From the NCBI RefSeq assembly GCF_013001025.1, contig NZ_CP053021.1, forward strand, positions 1,498,501 to 1,562,500: 64,000 bases of DNA. The letters are read 5' to 3'. The DNA comes from Sphingobium yanoikuyae. Its GTDB lineage: Bacteria; Pseudomonadota; Alphaproteobacteria; Sphingomonadales; Sphingomonadaceae. The translations under genes were made by a program, and so were the position numbers. Below the pieces are notes generated by a model. That model saw only the letters and a list, made by a program, of their open reading frames with translations, made no database searches and was not told where the DNA came from. This document shows, in pieces, positions 43,979-53,189 of this stretch (positions are counted from its first letter, which is position 1; each line of letters opens with the position of its first letter).

Positions 43979-45004
43979 CAAATTCCCGCGATTGCCCCTG
44001 CGCCCCCCCTTGTCAGTGTCGTGATTGCGGCGTTCAACGCCGAGGACAGCCTGGATCGCGCGGTGCAATCTGCGCTTGCGCAGAAACTCCCGGTGGAGGT
44101 GATCATCGTCGATGACGCGTCCGGCGACAAAACCGTGGCAATCGCCGAGCGTTTGATGGAGCAGGACCCACGGGTGCGACTGGTGCTAAGCGAGGCCAAT
44201 GGTGGCCCTTCGGTCGCGCGGAATCTGGGGATTGGGGCCGCGCGGGGCGAATGGATCGCGATACTGGACGCCGATGATGCGTTCGCACCGGGCAGGCTGG
44301 TTCATCTGACCGCGCTCGGCGATCGGCATGACGCCGATCTGGTCGCGGACAATCTGTTTTTCTATGATTGGCACGCCGGCACAGTGGTCGGGACGGCATT
44401 GTCGCGGACAGCGCAGCCGATCCGGCATATCCGACCGGCGGAATTCGTCCGCAACGCGATCACAGGGCGCTCGCCGTTCGATTTCGGCCAGCTCAAGCCG
44501 ATCTTTCGTCGCCGCTTCCTGACGACCCGTTGTCTGCGCTACCCGCCCCAGTTGCGGCACGGCGAAGATTTCGCCTTCATCATCGATTGCCTGCTGGCGG
44601 ACGGTCGCTTCATTCTGAGTGCAGAGCCGCATTATCTGTTCACTCAGCGGCAGGGCTCCATTTCGGATCAGGGATCGGGGCAATCCCGGACATTACTGAA
44701 CCTGGATGCAATGCGTGCCCATAGTCTTGCCATGCTGGATCTGCCCCGCGTTCGCGATGATCGTGTTCTGTCACGGTTGTTGGCTCGTCGCGCCAGCGCC
44801 ATAAGGCAGCAGCATAGCTGGAACCGCGTCTATCCGCATCTTCGCGCACGCAAGCCGATGGCATTGCTGGAGGCTATGATGACGGACTGGAGCAACTGGC
44901 CCATGCTGGGACGCCATCTGATCCGCCGCTGGCACCATCGCGCGCAGATGGCGCGGATAGTTCAGCCCGAACGCACCAGCTTGTCGAATTCGACGCTGAG
45001 CTGA
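43976..45004 (+). CDS. GT2-family glycosyltransferase
   Basis: A 342-residue GT-A glycosyltransferase. The N-terminus PLVSVVIAAFNAEDSLDRAV, EVIIVDDASGDKT and AILDADDAFAPGRL (DxD) are typical of GT2. The acceptor-side residues (RHGEDFAFIIDCLLADGRF) resemble succinoglycan-type transferases (ExoO-like). There is no membrane segment. It diverges from the GT4 gene, and its last 43 bases overlap the convergent pyruvyl transferase gene. It presumably adds one sugar of the repeating unit. Confidence 0.9.
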   Translation: MQIPAIAPAPPLVSVVIAAFNAEDSLDRAVQSALAQKLPVEVIIVDDASGDKTVAIAERLMEQDPRVRLVLSEANGGPSVARNLGIGAARGEWIAILDADDAFAPGRLVHLTALGDRHDADLVADNLFFYDWHAGTVVGTALSRTAQPIRHIRPAEFVRNAITGRSPFDFGQLKPIFRRRFLTTRCLRYPPQLRHGEDFAFIIDCLLADGRFILSAEPHYLFTQRQGSISDQGSGQSRTLLNLDAMRAHSLAMLDLPRVRDDRVLSRLLARRASAIRQQHSWNRVYPHLRARKPMALLEAMMTDWSNWPMLGRHLIRRWHHRAQMARIVQPERTSLSNSTLS

Positions 45005-45978
45005 TCGACACGGTTGGCAAAGATCCGATCGTCGCTCAGAAATCCCGCCTCACTCTTCAATTGTTCAAGTGCCGAGGCGATGCGGCTGTGTTGCCGTCGG
45101 TTCCATGTGGCGATACGCCGCGCGACCGCGGGTGGTTGTGGCAGACGCCGCGGCAGGGCGAGCAGATGATGTTTCAGTTTGGGCCGCACGGACATCCACC
45201 AGCCGCGCTGTTCACGACGGGTCATCTGCCTTTGATGCGCAAGCGCGCCTTCTGCATCAGGATGCGCAAGTCGATAATGTTCACCGACCAGACGCCGGAC
45301 CCCGTCGCGATAGGCAGTATCCAACGTCGCGGTAGGCAATATTCGCGGCTCATAGGGCAAGTTGAGGGAAAGTGACCAGTCGAGCCATTTGAAGCTGTTG
45401 ATCCTTCCCGAACTGGAGACCGGAATCCAGGGAACGCGCAGCGTATCGGCGATGATCGCTGCGTGCATCGAATCGGCGATCACCAGACGTGACCGGCGGA
45501 TTTCGTCGATGACCTGATGCGCGCATTGCCGCGGGTCCACCAGCTTTACGTCGGCGGTGGCGCAGGCGGCAGCCCAGTCGCCTTCATCCATCGCCTCATA
45601 GTGGGGAATGAAGATGGGCCGGCCGCGCTCAGCTTCGGGTAGGGGGTTGAGCCGATCCAGCGTGGAAAGCAGCAGCGCGCCATCGGCAATCGCCCGATCC
45701 GGGCGGTTGAGGACGCGCGCCGTGAGCGGGCCGCGTAACGCCACCACATCCCAGCGATCGGTCGAGAAATCCTCGGGCACCGGCCTATAGCCCAGGCCAC
45801 TGGAGAAAATTCTGATCCGCGATGCGGGCGGCATTTGATTGCCGATGATCGTGCCGATGCCGCAGAACAGCGTATCGGCTTCGTCGGACCAACGGCCGGG
45901 AGCAAGCTCCTCCCACAGCCAGCCGTTGAGGTCATCGCCAAAATTCCCTTCCTTGGCGCGATAATAGAAGAGTTTCAT
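44962..45978 (-). CDS. Polysaccharide pyruvyl transferase (GumL/ExoV-like)
   Basis: A 338-residue polysaccharide pyruvyl transferase, expected to attach a pyruvate ketal from PEP to a terminal sugar. The N-terminus MKLFYYRAKEGNFGDDLNGW, then LFCGIGTIIGN and VVALRGPLTARVL, and RSRLVIADSMHAAIIADTLR with the conserved His, match ExoV-type proteins. The start at 45978 is supported by an ATGA overlap with the upstream glycosyltransferase; a longer frame reads into that gene. Pyruvylation would make the polysaccharide acidic, like xanthan or succinoglycan. Confidence 0.9.
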   Translation of the reverse strand: MKLFYYRAKEGNFGDDLNGWLWEELAPGRWSDEADTLFCGIGTIIGNQMPPASRIRIFSSGLGYRPVPEDFSTDRWDVVALRGPLTARVLNRPDRAIADGALLLSTLDRLNPLPEAERGRPIFIPHYEAMDEGDWAAACATADVKLVDPRQCAHQVIDEIRRSRLVIADSMHAAIIADTLRVPWIPVSSSGRINSFKWLDWSLSLNLPYEPRILPTATLDTAYRDGVRRLVGEHYRLAHPDAEGALAHQRQMTRREQRGWWMSVRPKLKHHLLALPRRLPQPPAVARRIATWNRRQHSRIASALEQLKSEAGFLSDDRIFANRVDQLSVEFDKLVRSG

Positions 45979-47039
45979 GTCATGGCCTCGTCCAGGCGGG
46001 GGCTGTGCCAGCGCATCTTTCGAATGATGATGTCGCGCCATAATGGCAGCAGCGAGACGTTCATGAGCCGATAGGCATCCAGGATGATGCGACGCTGCTC
46101 ACCATTTTTCAGGCCCTGATAGACACGGGGGTGAAGCAGGATCGCCGCCATCTCTCGGCGCAAGATCATGATGCGCTGGTCGGTCAGGCACGCGGCAGCG
46201 GCGCTGATGCCCGGCGTAATCTTCATCAATCGATTGGCGAGTACCATCGACATGAGGCGGCGCAGATTTTTGGCACCAAGGCGCTCATGCGCATCGCGAT
46301 AAAGATTGATACCTTCTCCCCGCTGGGCCTTGGCCAGCTTGGAGAAGCAGATCCCCTCAACGCTGTGCGCCAGCCGCACCCACATCAGCCAGTCTTCGCC
46401 GGCATAGCGAAGCCGTTCCTCGAACCGGAGATCGCGCATCGCCCTGCGGCGCAGGATTACGGCGGATGTCTGGCAGAGATATTCCTGCACCATGAATTGC
46501 CCCGCGCGGTCGGGCTGCAGGCGATAGATTTGCCCCCCCAGAGGCAGGGGTTCGAACGCATCCTCATTGGCGCCCTGCGCAAAGAGTGTCAGCGAGGCGA
46601 ACAGGCTGGACGGCGGCATGGCGCTGTCGCAGAAATAGAAATCATGCCCCAGTTCGAGCGCGTCCACGCCTTGTTGCAGATGATCTGGCGCCCAACTGTC
46701 ATCGGAGTCCAGGAAGGCGACATAGTCGATGTCGGGTCCGATCTGATCAAGTCCGTGATTGCGCGCAGCAGCGGGGCCGGCGTTCGATTGCTGCACGGTC
46801 CGGAGGTTCAGCCAGGGTGGCAATTCCATGTCTGCCAGTTCGTCCTGCGCCGGAATGGGCGAACTATCGTCGATTATGAGGAGCTCCACCTCGGTGGGCG
46901 CGGTGAATGTTTGCGCAACGATCGAGCGGAGGGCCTGTTGCAGGATACCCCGTTCACGCTGGAAATAGGGGATGATGACCGCGATCCGGCGCACGACCCG
47001 CAGTTCACTTGGGTAGGGCGGCACGGGATCAGGCGGCAT
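45975..47039 (-). CDS. GT2-family glycosyltransferase
   Basis: A 354-residue GT-A glycosyltransferase. The Pro-rich start MPPDPVPPYPSELRVVRRIA is followed by VIIPYFQRERGILQQALRSI, LLIIDDSSPIPAQ, NAGPAAARNHGLDQ and the DxD stretch VAFLDSDDSWAP. The start at 47039 overlaps the preceding gene end by 11 bases; the frame is open further but would lie inside that gene. It is similar to succinoglycan-type GT2 enzymes. The sugar is not assignable. Confidence 0.9.
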   Translation of the reverse strand: MPPDPVPPYPSELRVVRRIAVIIPYFQRERGILQQALRSIVAQTFTAPTEVELLIIDDSSPIPAQDELADMELPPWLNLRTVQQSNAGPAAARNHGLDQIGPDIDYVAFLDSDDSWAPDHLQQGVDALELGHDFYFCDSAMPPSSLFASLTLFAQGANEDAFEPLPLGGQIYRLQPDRAGQFMVQEYLCQTSAVILRRRAMRDLRFEERLRYAGEDWLMWVRLAHSVEGICFSKLAKAQRGEGINLYRDAHERLGAKNLRRLMSMVLANRLMKITPGISAAAACLTDQRIMILRREMAAILLHPRVYQGLKNGEQRRIILDAYRLMNVSLLPLWRDIIIRKMRWHSPRLDEAMT

Positions 47040-48924
47040 CGGCGTTGCGGACAGCGTGGGAGTGGGGCGATGACGGCGGGATCGGGCCGTCCGAGTAGCC
47101 CCCCCTGGCGTCACGGATGGCATTCATGAGGAAGGTGACATTGCCGCGCAAATAGCGGTCTGCCAGTCGGGTCGGTTCGTTCATGAGCCGGAATATCCAT
47201 TCCATGCGCATGCGGCGCAGCCAGCCAGGCGCGCGCGGGACATGGCCGGCGGTGAAATCGAGCAGGGCGCCCGCGCACAATATGGGGCGGCCGATATGGG
47301 ATGCCCATTTGGCCGCCCACAATTCCTGGCGGGGGTTCCCCATGGCTGCGATTACCAGATCCGCGCCGCTTTCCCGAATATGGCGGCTCAGATGCTCCTC
47401 CTCTTGCGGGTCGAAGAAGCCATGTAGGGTGCCGACTATGCGAATATGGGGATGACGCTCTTCCAGGATCGCGGCTGCGCGCTCCGCGATGCCGGGGGCT
47501 GCGCCTACCAGGAATAGCCGGAGGCGGTCCGGATAGTTCTTCAGGAGTTGGGGAATGAAGTCGGTGCCGTTCAGATTGTGAGGGAAAGAGTTCCCGTAGC
47601 GGAGGCGACTTGCGATATCGACGCCGACGCCGTCATTAAGGACCAGCGCGTCGTTCAGTGCGGCAGCGACGCCCTCGACCCGCCGTGCCTGGTTGATCAG
47701 ATGGGCATTGCCGAATGCGACCACGCGCGGCGACTGGTCCCTGATCAGATCGGAAACGGCTTTCAGCGCGTCGCTCTCCGAAAGAACGGCAAGGCGAAGC
47801 GGCCCGATCTGGCGGGTCTGACGTCCCAGAATATGTTCGTAGATGGCCGAGATCCTGGCGCTCACGCCCGGCCAACCATAAGCGAGCAGACCTGCGGCAG
47901 TGGTGGGGGAGGGTGAGCGTTGCTGCGCCTTGCGAATGTCCTGCAGGGTGCGCGCAGCGGACAGCGGATCGGCGAAATCGATCAGGCTGCCGGTATCGAG
48001 CTTGACGCAGGAGCGGCGATGCGCCGGAATGTCGCTGACGACTGGATAAAGCCCGGCGGACACCCCCTCGATCAGGGAAATACCGAAACCTTCATAGGCG
48101 CTGGGCGATGCGAAGATGGTACTACGGGCAATCAGCGCCTGCAGCGCCTCGTCGCTGGGGCTGTCATGAAATTCCACCAGATCGCCCAAACCGAGCTGTT
48201 CGACGATCTGTTGCAGATCGGCGAAGGTGACACCCATCGGCTTTCCCGCGATGATCAGCCGGGCCTTGCGGTCCAGCCTGTGCAGATGCGCGAACCAGCG
48301 GATCAACAGGTCGATCCGCTTGTTCGGCGCGATCCGGCCGAAATAGATGAAGCGATGCTCGGTGGAAGGCGATTGCGCAAGACCGGCGAACTTGACCGTG
48401 TCCACGCCATTTTCGACCAAGGTAAGTGCGCGACGATTGACCTTGGCGAAGGTCTCGTAGTCCGCTTCGCTGCAGGCGATGATCGCCCGATATCCAGCCA
48501 GTGAAAGGCGGGTCATGCTGTGAAAGTAGAATTGCTTCAATCGACGGGCATAGCCGGTATGAAAGAAGCCGCCATGCGTGGACAGGACCAGCGGTTTGCG
48601 GTGCAGCAGCCGGGTCAGTGCCAGATAGTCGGCGAAGAAATCGACAGCGTGGACATGGACGATGTCGCAATCGTCCAGATGGTGCAGCACGGATGGTGCG
48701 AGCGGATAGCGACGTCCACCCCGGTAGGGTACCCGGACCACTTCGACATCGTCGATGATTTCGCATCGTGGCAAGGGCGCGTCGTCGCCGTCGAAGATGC
48801 GGTCCAGGGTGATCATCCTGACCTGGTGCCCGGCGCGAGCCTGTTCGCGGCACAGATTTCTGGTGAAGCTTTCCAGCCCGCCGAGTCCGGGATGATATTG
48901 TCGGGAAATATGGGCGATTTTCAT
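47029..48924 (-). CDS. Fused GT4 + WecG/TagA/GumM-type (GT26) glycosyltransferase
   Basis: A 631-residue two-enzyme chain. Residues 1-370 are a GT-B GT4 enzyme: MKIAHISRQYHPGLGGLESF, VLSTHGGFFHTGYARRLKQF, FIYFGRIAPNKRIDLLIRWF and SPSAYEGFGISLIEG. From about 385, a complete WecG/TagA/GumM domain follows: VVAFGNAHLINQARR, LNDGVGVDIASRLRYGNSF, RLFLVGAAPGIAERAAAILE and MGNPRQELWAAKW. In xanthan, GumM (GT26) and a GT4 enzyme are separate proteins. Fusing them suggests that two consecutive sugars are added by one protein. It is third from the end of the large minus-strand operon. Confidence 0.92.
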   Translation of the reverse strand: MKIAHISRQYHPGLGGLESFTRNLCREQARAGHQVRMITLDRIFDGDDAPLPRCEIIDDVEVVRVPYRGGRRYPLAPSVLHHLDDCDIVHVHAVDFFADYLALTRLLHRKPLVLSTHGGFFHTGYARRLKQFYFHSMTRLSLAGYRAIIACSEADYETFAKVNRRALTLVENGVDTVKFAGLAQSPSTEHRFIYFGRIAPNKRIDLLIRWFAHLHRLDRKARLIIAGKPMGVTFADLQQIVEQLGLGDLVEFHDSPSDEALQALIARSTIFASPSAYEGFGISLIEGVSAGLYPVVSDIPAHRRSCVKLDTGSLIDFADPLSAARTLQDIRKAQQRSPSPTTAAGLLAYGWPGVSARISAIYEHILGRQTRQIGPLRLAVLSESDALKAVSDLIRDQSPRVVAFGNAHLINQARRVEGVAAALNDALVLNDGVGVDIASRLRYGNSFPHNLNGTDFIPQLLKNYPDRLRLFLVGAAPGIAERAAAILEERHPHIRIVGTLHGFFDPQEEEHLSRHIRESGADLVIAAMGNPRQELWAAKWASHIGRPILCAGALLDFTAGHVPRAPGWLRRMRMEWIFRLMNEPTRLADRYLRGNVTFLMNAIRDARGGYSDGPIPPSSPHSHAVRNADAA

Positions 48925-48958
48925 ATCAGACCCCCTTGGTGCCGACGATCGCTGACCG

Positions 48959-49669
48959 CTAGATCAGCATGATGGTGCCGATCAGCACCGTGTTCAGCAT
49001 GGTCATCTTGTTGATCACGGCCTTGAGCTCGCTGGTGGATGTCTGATCGCGCTGGACCGCAACGATCGCGCAATCGGCGCTGCCTGCCGCATGAGCGAGA
49101 TCGTCGATATGGCTGGCGTCGACCAGGCACAGATCGAAATGGGCTGTCAGCGACGACAGGCGTTGCGACAGTGGCGCAAGCGGACTGCCGTCGATGGCGC
49201 AGCCATCCTGCTGGGGCGCGGCCATGACGAACAACGACCGGATACTGCTCGGCTGCACCAGCTGAAATGGCTCATCCATGTCGTCCGGCGAGCCTGTTCG
49301 TGCATTCATGCCAAGCAGGCGATGTTGAACGAAGCCGGAATGCTCCATGTCTACGATCAAGGTGCGCAGACCGCTCAGGGCTGCCGATACGGCGATATTC
49401 GCCGTCAATATGGCCGCCTGCTCGCTCGCCTCGATTGCGATGACCGCGATAGAGCCGGGCGCGCGACCGTCGGGATGGCGCATTGCAGACAGGGTCGACT
49501 GGATGTCCCGCGCTTGTTCCGCCAGCATTGCGCTGGGAGCGTGGATCACCGCGATCGCGGGATCGACATTGGCGTGGACAGTCGCCGTTTCCTCGCGCGT
49601 ATCGCCATCGTAAGTCGGCGGCAGGCCGGGATAGACATCCTCTACCGGTTCAGTCGAGCGAAGCCTCAT
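48959..49669 (-). CDS. CpsD/CapB-like ATPase homologue lacking a P loop
   Basis: A 236-residue protein with the fold pattern of bacterial tyrosine autokinases of polysaccharide loci (CpsD/CapB/Wzc C-terminus). The N-terminal half aligns as IAVIAIEASEQAAILTANIA, where the Walker A GxxxxGKT should be but is absent. TLIVDMEHSGF replaces the Walker A' DxD. DLCLVDASHIDDLAHAAGSA stands at the Walker B position, and the C-terminus ends in a hydrophobic MTMLNTVLIGTIMLI instead of a Tyr cluster. It is probably catalytically dead and may scaffold GumC. The start at 49669 (MRLRSTEPVED) follows GGAGG and overlaps the GumC stop. Confidence 0.75.
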   Translation of the reverse strand: MRLRSTEPVEDVYPGLPPTYDGDTREETATVHANVDPAIAVIHAPSAMLAEQARDIQSTLSAMRHPDGRAPGSIAVIAIEASEQAAILTANIAVSAALSGLRTLIVDMEHSGFVQHRLLGMNARTGSPDDMDEPFQLVQPSSIRSLFVMAAPQQDGCAIDGSPLAPLSQRLSSLTAHFDLCLVDASHIDDLAHAAGSADCAIVAVQRDQTSTSELKAVINKMTMLNTVLIGTIMLI

Positions 49670-51033
49670 GACCAATTGCCTCCTTCGATACGGAGTTGCC
49701 TGCCGTTGACGCGCAGGTCTGCCTGACCAAGCAACGGCACGCCGGTAAGATAGGTGACGGTGTTACGGCTGCGGATGCGCGGACTGAGCCATTCGGCTAG
49801 GATGACCGAGCCGATTGCGAGCATGAGGGCCACCATCGTCATCATCAGGAACCGCACGCCGATATTGGGCGCGTTGGGGATCATCGGCGGTTCTGCAATG
49901 TCGAGCCGCACGATGTTGAGCGACGGAGCCGTGCTGGTGGCATGCAACTGCGAGAATTGTTCGGTCTGCGCCTCATATTCCTTGCGCGCCGATTCCACAT
50001 TGCTTTCCAGCACGGCGAGCTTGCCGCGATCGGCCGCGAGCGACAGCATGCGCCCGCGATGCTGGTCGAGCAGGGCCTGCATCGTGCCCTGATTGGCCGA
50101 TGCCGCCGAACTGGCGGCCGCCAGCGTGCCCGACATCTTGCCGGTTTCCTGGGCCAGACTGTCCTGCATCTGGCGCAACTGCTGCTGGGCGGCACGCATC
50201 GTCGCATGATTGGGGCCGAGTTCGGCAGCCATCTGGCTGATTTCCGCTGATTTGGCTGCGATCTGCGCCCTTAGCCCCTGGATCACCCCGCTCGATTGAA
50301 TGTCGGGCATATTGGCGCCGCCCGCCGCGCGCGACCGGGCCTCCGCAGCAACGGCTTCGGCCGACGACAGTTTCGACGACAATTCGCTGAGGCGCGTGCT
50401 TTCCGCATCGATGGCGCCAGTGGCGACAATGCCATGGGCGCGCTGGAAATCGGCGAGCCGTGCCTGCGCCTCTTCCATTCGCTGTTCGGACGCGGCGATC
50501 TGTTTCTTGTACCAGGCAGCAAAGCGCTGGGCGAATTCGTTGCTGATGCCCAGGCGCGCATCATTGAAGGCCTGGGCGAAGCTGTTGGCCATCAACGCCG
50601 AACGCTGTGGATCGAGGCTGCGGTAGGAGACGTCGATCGTATTGCCGGTCGCGCTGGGCGAAACCTGCAAACCCGACTGGACGCTGCGGCTGATCCAGCC
50701 TTCGAAACTCTGGTTGCCGTTTGTCTGCTCCTGCCAACGTGCGCGCATGGCCGGATTTTTGAAAAGGCCAAGCCGCTCGGCCACCTTGCGGGCGATCACC
50801 TCGCTCTGCAGGATTCTGGACTCCGTCGCGAGCATGGATTCCCCGGTCGCCTCGTTCGATTTGCCGCCGGTCGGGTCCGGTGCGCGGTTGTCGAACAACA
50901 AGGTGGCGGTCGCGCGATATTCGCGTGGCGTGATCGCAATCCAAAGGACCGTCAGCGCCATGACGCAGCAGAAGATGGCGGCTGCCATTCTCCAACGCTG
51001 CAGGATGGCTCGCGTTATGTCGAACATGTACAT
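49666..51033 (-). CDS. GumC/Wzz-like polysaccharide co-polymerase
   Basis: A 455-residue inner-membrane chain-length and export regulator. An N-terminal helix (MAAAIFCCVMALTVLWIAIT) is followed by the Wzz block REYRATATLLFDNRAPDPTG, a long periplasmic coiled coil (about 150-375; ASEQRMEEAQARLADFQRAH), and a C-terminal helix (VRFLMMTMVALMLAIGSVIL). There is no cytoplasmic kinase domain; the separate CpsD-like gene follows by an ATGA overlap. It pairs with the GumB-like exporter. Confidence 0.9.
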   Translation of the reverse strand: MYMFDITRAILQRWRMAAAIFCCVMALTVLWIAITPREYRATATLLFDNRAPDPTGGKSNEATGESMLATESRILQSEVIARKVAERLGLFKNPAMRARWQEQTNGNQSFEGWISRSVQSGLQVSPSATGNTIDVSYRSLDPQRSALMANSFAQAFNDARLGISNEFAQRFAAWYKKQIAASEQRMEEAQARLADFQRAHGIVATGAIDAESTRLSELSSKLSSAEAVAAEARSRAAGGANMPDIQSSGVIQGLRAQIAAKSAEISQMAAELGPNHATMRAAQQQLRQMQDSLAQETGKMSGTLAAASSAASANQGTMQALLDQHRGRMLSLAADRGKLAVLESNVESARKEYEAQTEQFSQLHATSTAPSLNIVRLDIAEPPMIPNAPNIGVRFLMMTMVALMLAIGSVILAEWLSPRIRSRNTVTYLTGVPLLGQADLRVNGRQLRIEGGNWS

Positions 51034-51045
51034 CCTATCGGTCCC

Positions 51046-52350
51046 TTACGATGCAGCGCTTTGGCGCTGCCCTTCTACAAGGCTGACGACACGCCGGGTC
51101 AGGTGGTCGCCGTGGCGGCTGGCAGACAACATGCCGAGCAGGAATTGGGGGGCGAGGCTGTCCCGGAACATGAGGGCGGTGCTGCCCGGCCGGGCGTGCA
51201 TGGCGCGGCGCAAAATTTCCAGGACCGGGCCGTCGCGGTCGATATGCGGCGCCTGCTGTTCCGGTGCGAGTCCGGGAGGAACGATCGCGGCGCGGACGAG
51301 CTGCTCGATCACCGGCCAATGGCCAGCGCCCAGATCGATGGCCTCATGGAACAGTGCAGCATCTGTCGGATTGGTGATCGTCCAGTCGTCGACCGCCCGC
51401 ATCATCCCCGCGAGCGTTGCCGGCATTTCGACCACTGTCTTGCGCTGCCTGAGGGTTTCCAGGCAGGCCAGCGCGCAGAACAGGCGGACATGATAGGGGG
51501 AGCCGCATGCGACATGGGCAATTGTCTCGCGCGCGGCATCGCTGAAGTTGAGGCCGGCCTGGGCGGCGCCGCGATCGATCAGGTCGAACACGGCGGCCGT
51601 GTCGATCCGCACGATGGGAACGGCTGTCATGTGCCGTCGCAGCGATTCATGGCCTTCGATGAGTTGGCTCAATCCGGACGCGATGCCGACCGCCAGAATA
51701 TGAACCGGCAGGGCCGCGTCGGAGAGCAGCTTCATGGTGCGCGACAATTCGCCAAGAACAGCCGGATCGGTGATGCGGTCGAACTCGTCGAGGATGAAGA
51801 TGAATTTTCGCTGCCCATGTTCGGCGAGTGCTTCCACGACATCGCGCGGTCCAACGACGATCGGCGTATCTGTCGCGGGTGAGCGCGGCAGGTTTCCGCG
51901 GGCGGCATCGAGGAACGGCGAGATGAGGCTGGTGAAATCCTGCCCAGGCTCGCATGCCATGTAGAAGACCAGATAGCCGCGATTGTCGGCAACATTGGCG
52001 AAGACGCGCGCCAGCGAGGTCTTGCCTGTCCCACGGCCGCCAAAGATCATCGCATGATTGCCGCGGTCCAGCACCCCCTCCACCAGCAGGTCCATCTCCT
52101 GCTGCCGGCCATGAAGATGGCGGGCGGCCGTGACGGGCTGGGTCGCATTGAACCCCTTGCGTATCGCTGATCGGACAGCGTCAGCGGACATGGCTGCATT
52201 TGTAGATGGTGTGATGGATGCAGCGCCGGCCGGCTGCGCATTTTGAGGCGCGCCGCCCGTAGCTCGGGAACGCCGGCCAGGCGCTTCTCGGCGACGCTCG
52301 GGCTCGGGCGTTCGTCGGAGCCAACGGGCAATTCTGGTGAAGATATTCAC
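51046..52350 (-). CDS. AAA/STAND-type ATPase of the polysaccharide operon
   Basis: A 434-residue ATPase. After a short basic N-terminus and an Ala/Pro linker (to about 60), the nucleotide-binding domain shows Walker A MIFGGRGTGKTSLARVFA, Walker B KFIFILDEFDRITDP, a sensor segment LPVHILAVGIASGLSQLIEG, and a C-terminal helical region. It resembles ORC/Cdc6- or ExeA-like AAA proteins rather than polysaccharide kinases. No membrane helix is evident. It sits between the GumB- and GumC-like genes, where no ATPase is usually found. Since the CpsD-like protein lacks its P loop, this one may energise or regulate assembly. That role is inferred. Confidence 0.85.
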   Translation of the reverse strand: MNIFTRIARWLRRTPEPERRREAPGRRSRATGGAPQNAQPAGAASITPSTNAAMSADAVRSAIRKGFNATQPVTAARHLHGRQQEMDLLVEGVLDRGNHAMIFGGRGTGKTSLARVFANVADNRGYLVFYMACEPGQDFTSLISPFLDAARGNLPRSPATDTPIVVGPRDVVEALAEHGQRKFIFILDEFDRITDPAVLGELSRTMKLLSDAALPVHILAVGIASGLSQLIEGHESLRRHMTAVPIVRIDTAAVFDLIDRGAAQAGLNFSDAARETIAHVACGSPYHVRLFCALACLETLRQRKTVVEMPATLAGMMRAVDDWTITNPTDAALFHEAIDLGAGHWPVIEQLVRAAIVPPGLAPEQQAPHIDRDGPVLEILRRAMHARPGSTALMFRDSLAPQFLLGMLSASRHGDHLTRRVVSLVEGQRQSAAS

Positions 52351-52383
52351 GCAATGCCTCCTGTCAGGATACCGGATCGCATC

Positions 52384-53178
52384 TCAGAAAGTCCGCTCGT
52401 TGACGGTGTAGACGTCACCAGGCTTGACCAGCATATCGAGGCTGGCCTTCTTGATGATCTCCGTGCCACGGTGCAGCGTGATCTTCTTTTCCGATCCGCC
52501 CAAAGTCGGCCCGCCGGCCTGGGCCAGCATCTGGCGCAGGGTCATGCCGGTTTCGAAGGCGACGCGGCCGGGCTTGTTCACCTGGCCGTAGATGAAGACC
52601 TCCTCTGCCTTCGGCACGAAGATGGAATCGCCTGCGCGCAGGAACTGACCGGTCCCGCTTTGCGGGTCGAGATCGCTGAGCGCAATCCGGCGATCCGCTT
52701 CTCCCGTTCGTTGCAGGACCGCATAGTCCGCCGCGTCCGCGCGGGCGCCGCCGGTGCGAGCCAGCATCATCGCGATCGTCTGAGGCCGATCCAGGGGGTA
52801 GAGCCCAGGGTTCTGGAGGTTGCCGAACATCGTGACCGATCGACTGACGAAGCTCACGACTTCGACATTGACGATCGGATCGACGAAATATCCGCCGGTC
52901 TGCAATTGCCGGCGGATATTGTTTGCAAGGGCGTTGGTCGTGGATCCCTCCGCAACCACGTCGCCGATGCTCGGCAGGGTAATGCGCCCATCTTCCTTGA
53001 TCCGCGTTTTGACCTCGATCGGATAGGCGCCGAATATCGAGACGCGTATCTCGTCATTGGCACCCAGGACATAGGCGGCGACAGCTTCCTTGTGGTCGAC
53101 GCCGGCCAATACGGGATTGGCGAGCGCGGCCAGAAGAAGGGAACTGCACAGGTTTCGCATCGCACGGGGTAAGAACAT
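52384..53178 (-). CDS. GumB/Wza-like polysaccharide export protein
   Basis: A 264-residue outer-membrane export protein. The signal peptide (RNLCSSLLLAALANPVLAG) lacks a lipobox Cys, so unlike Wza it is not a lipoprotein. The poly-export domain is YVLGANDEIRVSIFGAYPIE through ITLPSIGDVVAEGST. SLBB repeats follow (VTMFGNLQNPGLYPLDRPQT and EVFIYGQVNKPGRVAFETGM). The ATG at 53178 is chosen because GAGGAG lies seven bases ahead; GTG 53193 and ATG 53184 are alternatives. It forms the periplasm-spanning channel with the GumC-like protein. Confidence 0.92.
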   Translation of the reverse strand: MFLPRAMRNLCSSLLLAALANPVLAGVDHKEAVAAYVLGANDEIRVSIFGAYPIEVKTRIKEDGRITLPSIGDVVAEGSTTNALANNIRRQLQTGGYFVDPIVNVEVVSFVSRSVTMFGNLQNPGLYPLDRPQTIAMMLARTGGARADAADYAVLQRTGEADRRIALSDLDPQSGTGQFLRAGDSIFVPKAEEVFIYGQVNKPGRVAFETGMTLRQMLAQAGGPTLGGSEKKITLHRGTEIIKKASLDMLVKPGDVYTVNERTF

Positions 53179-53189
53179 GGCCATGCTCC

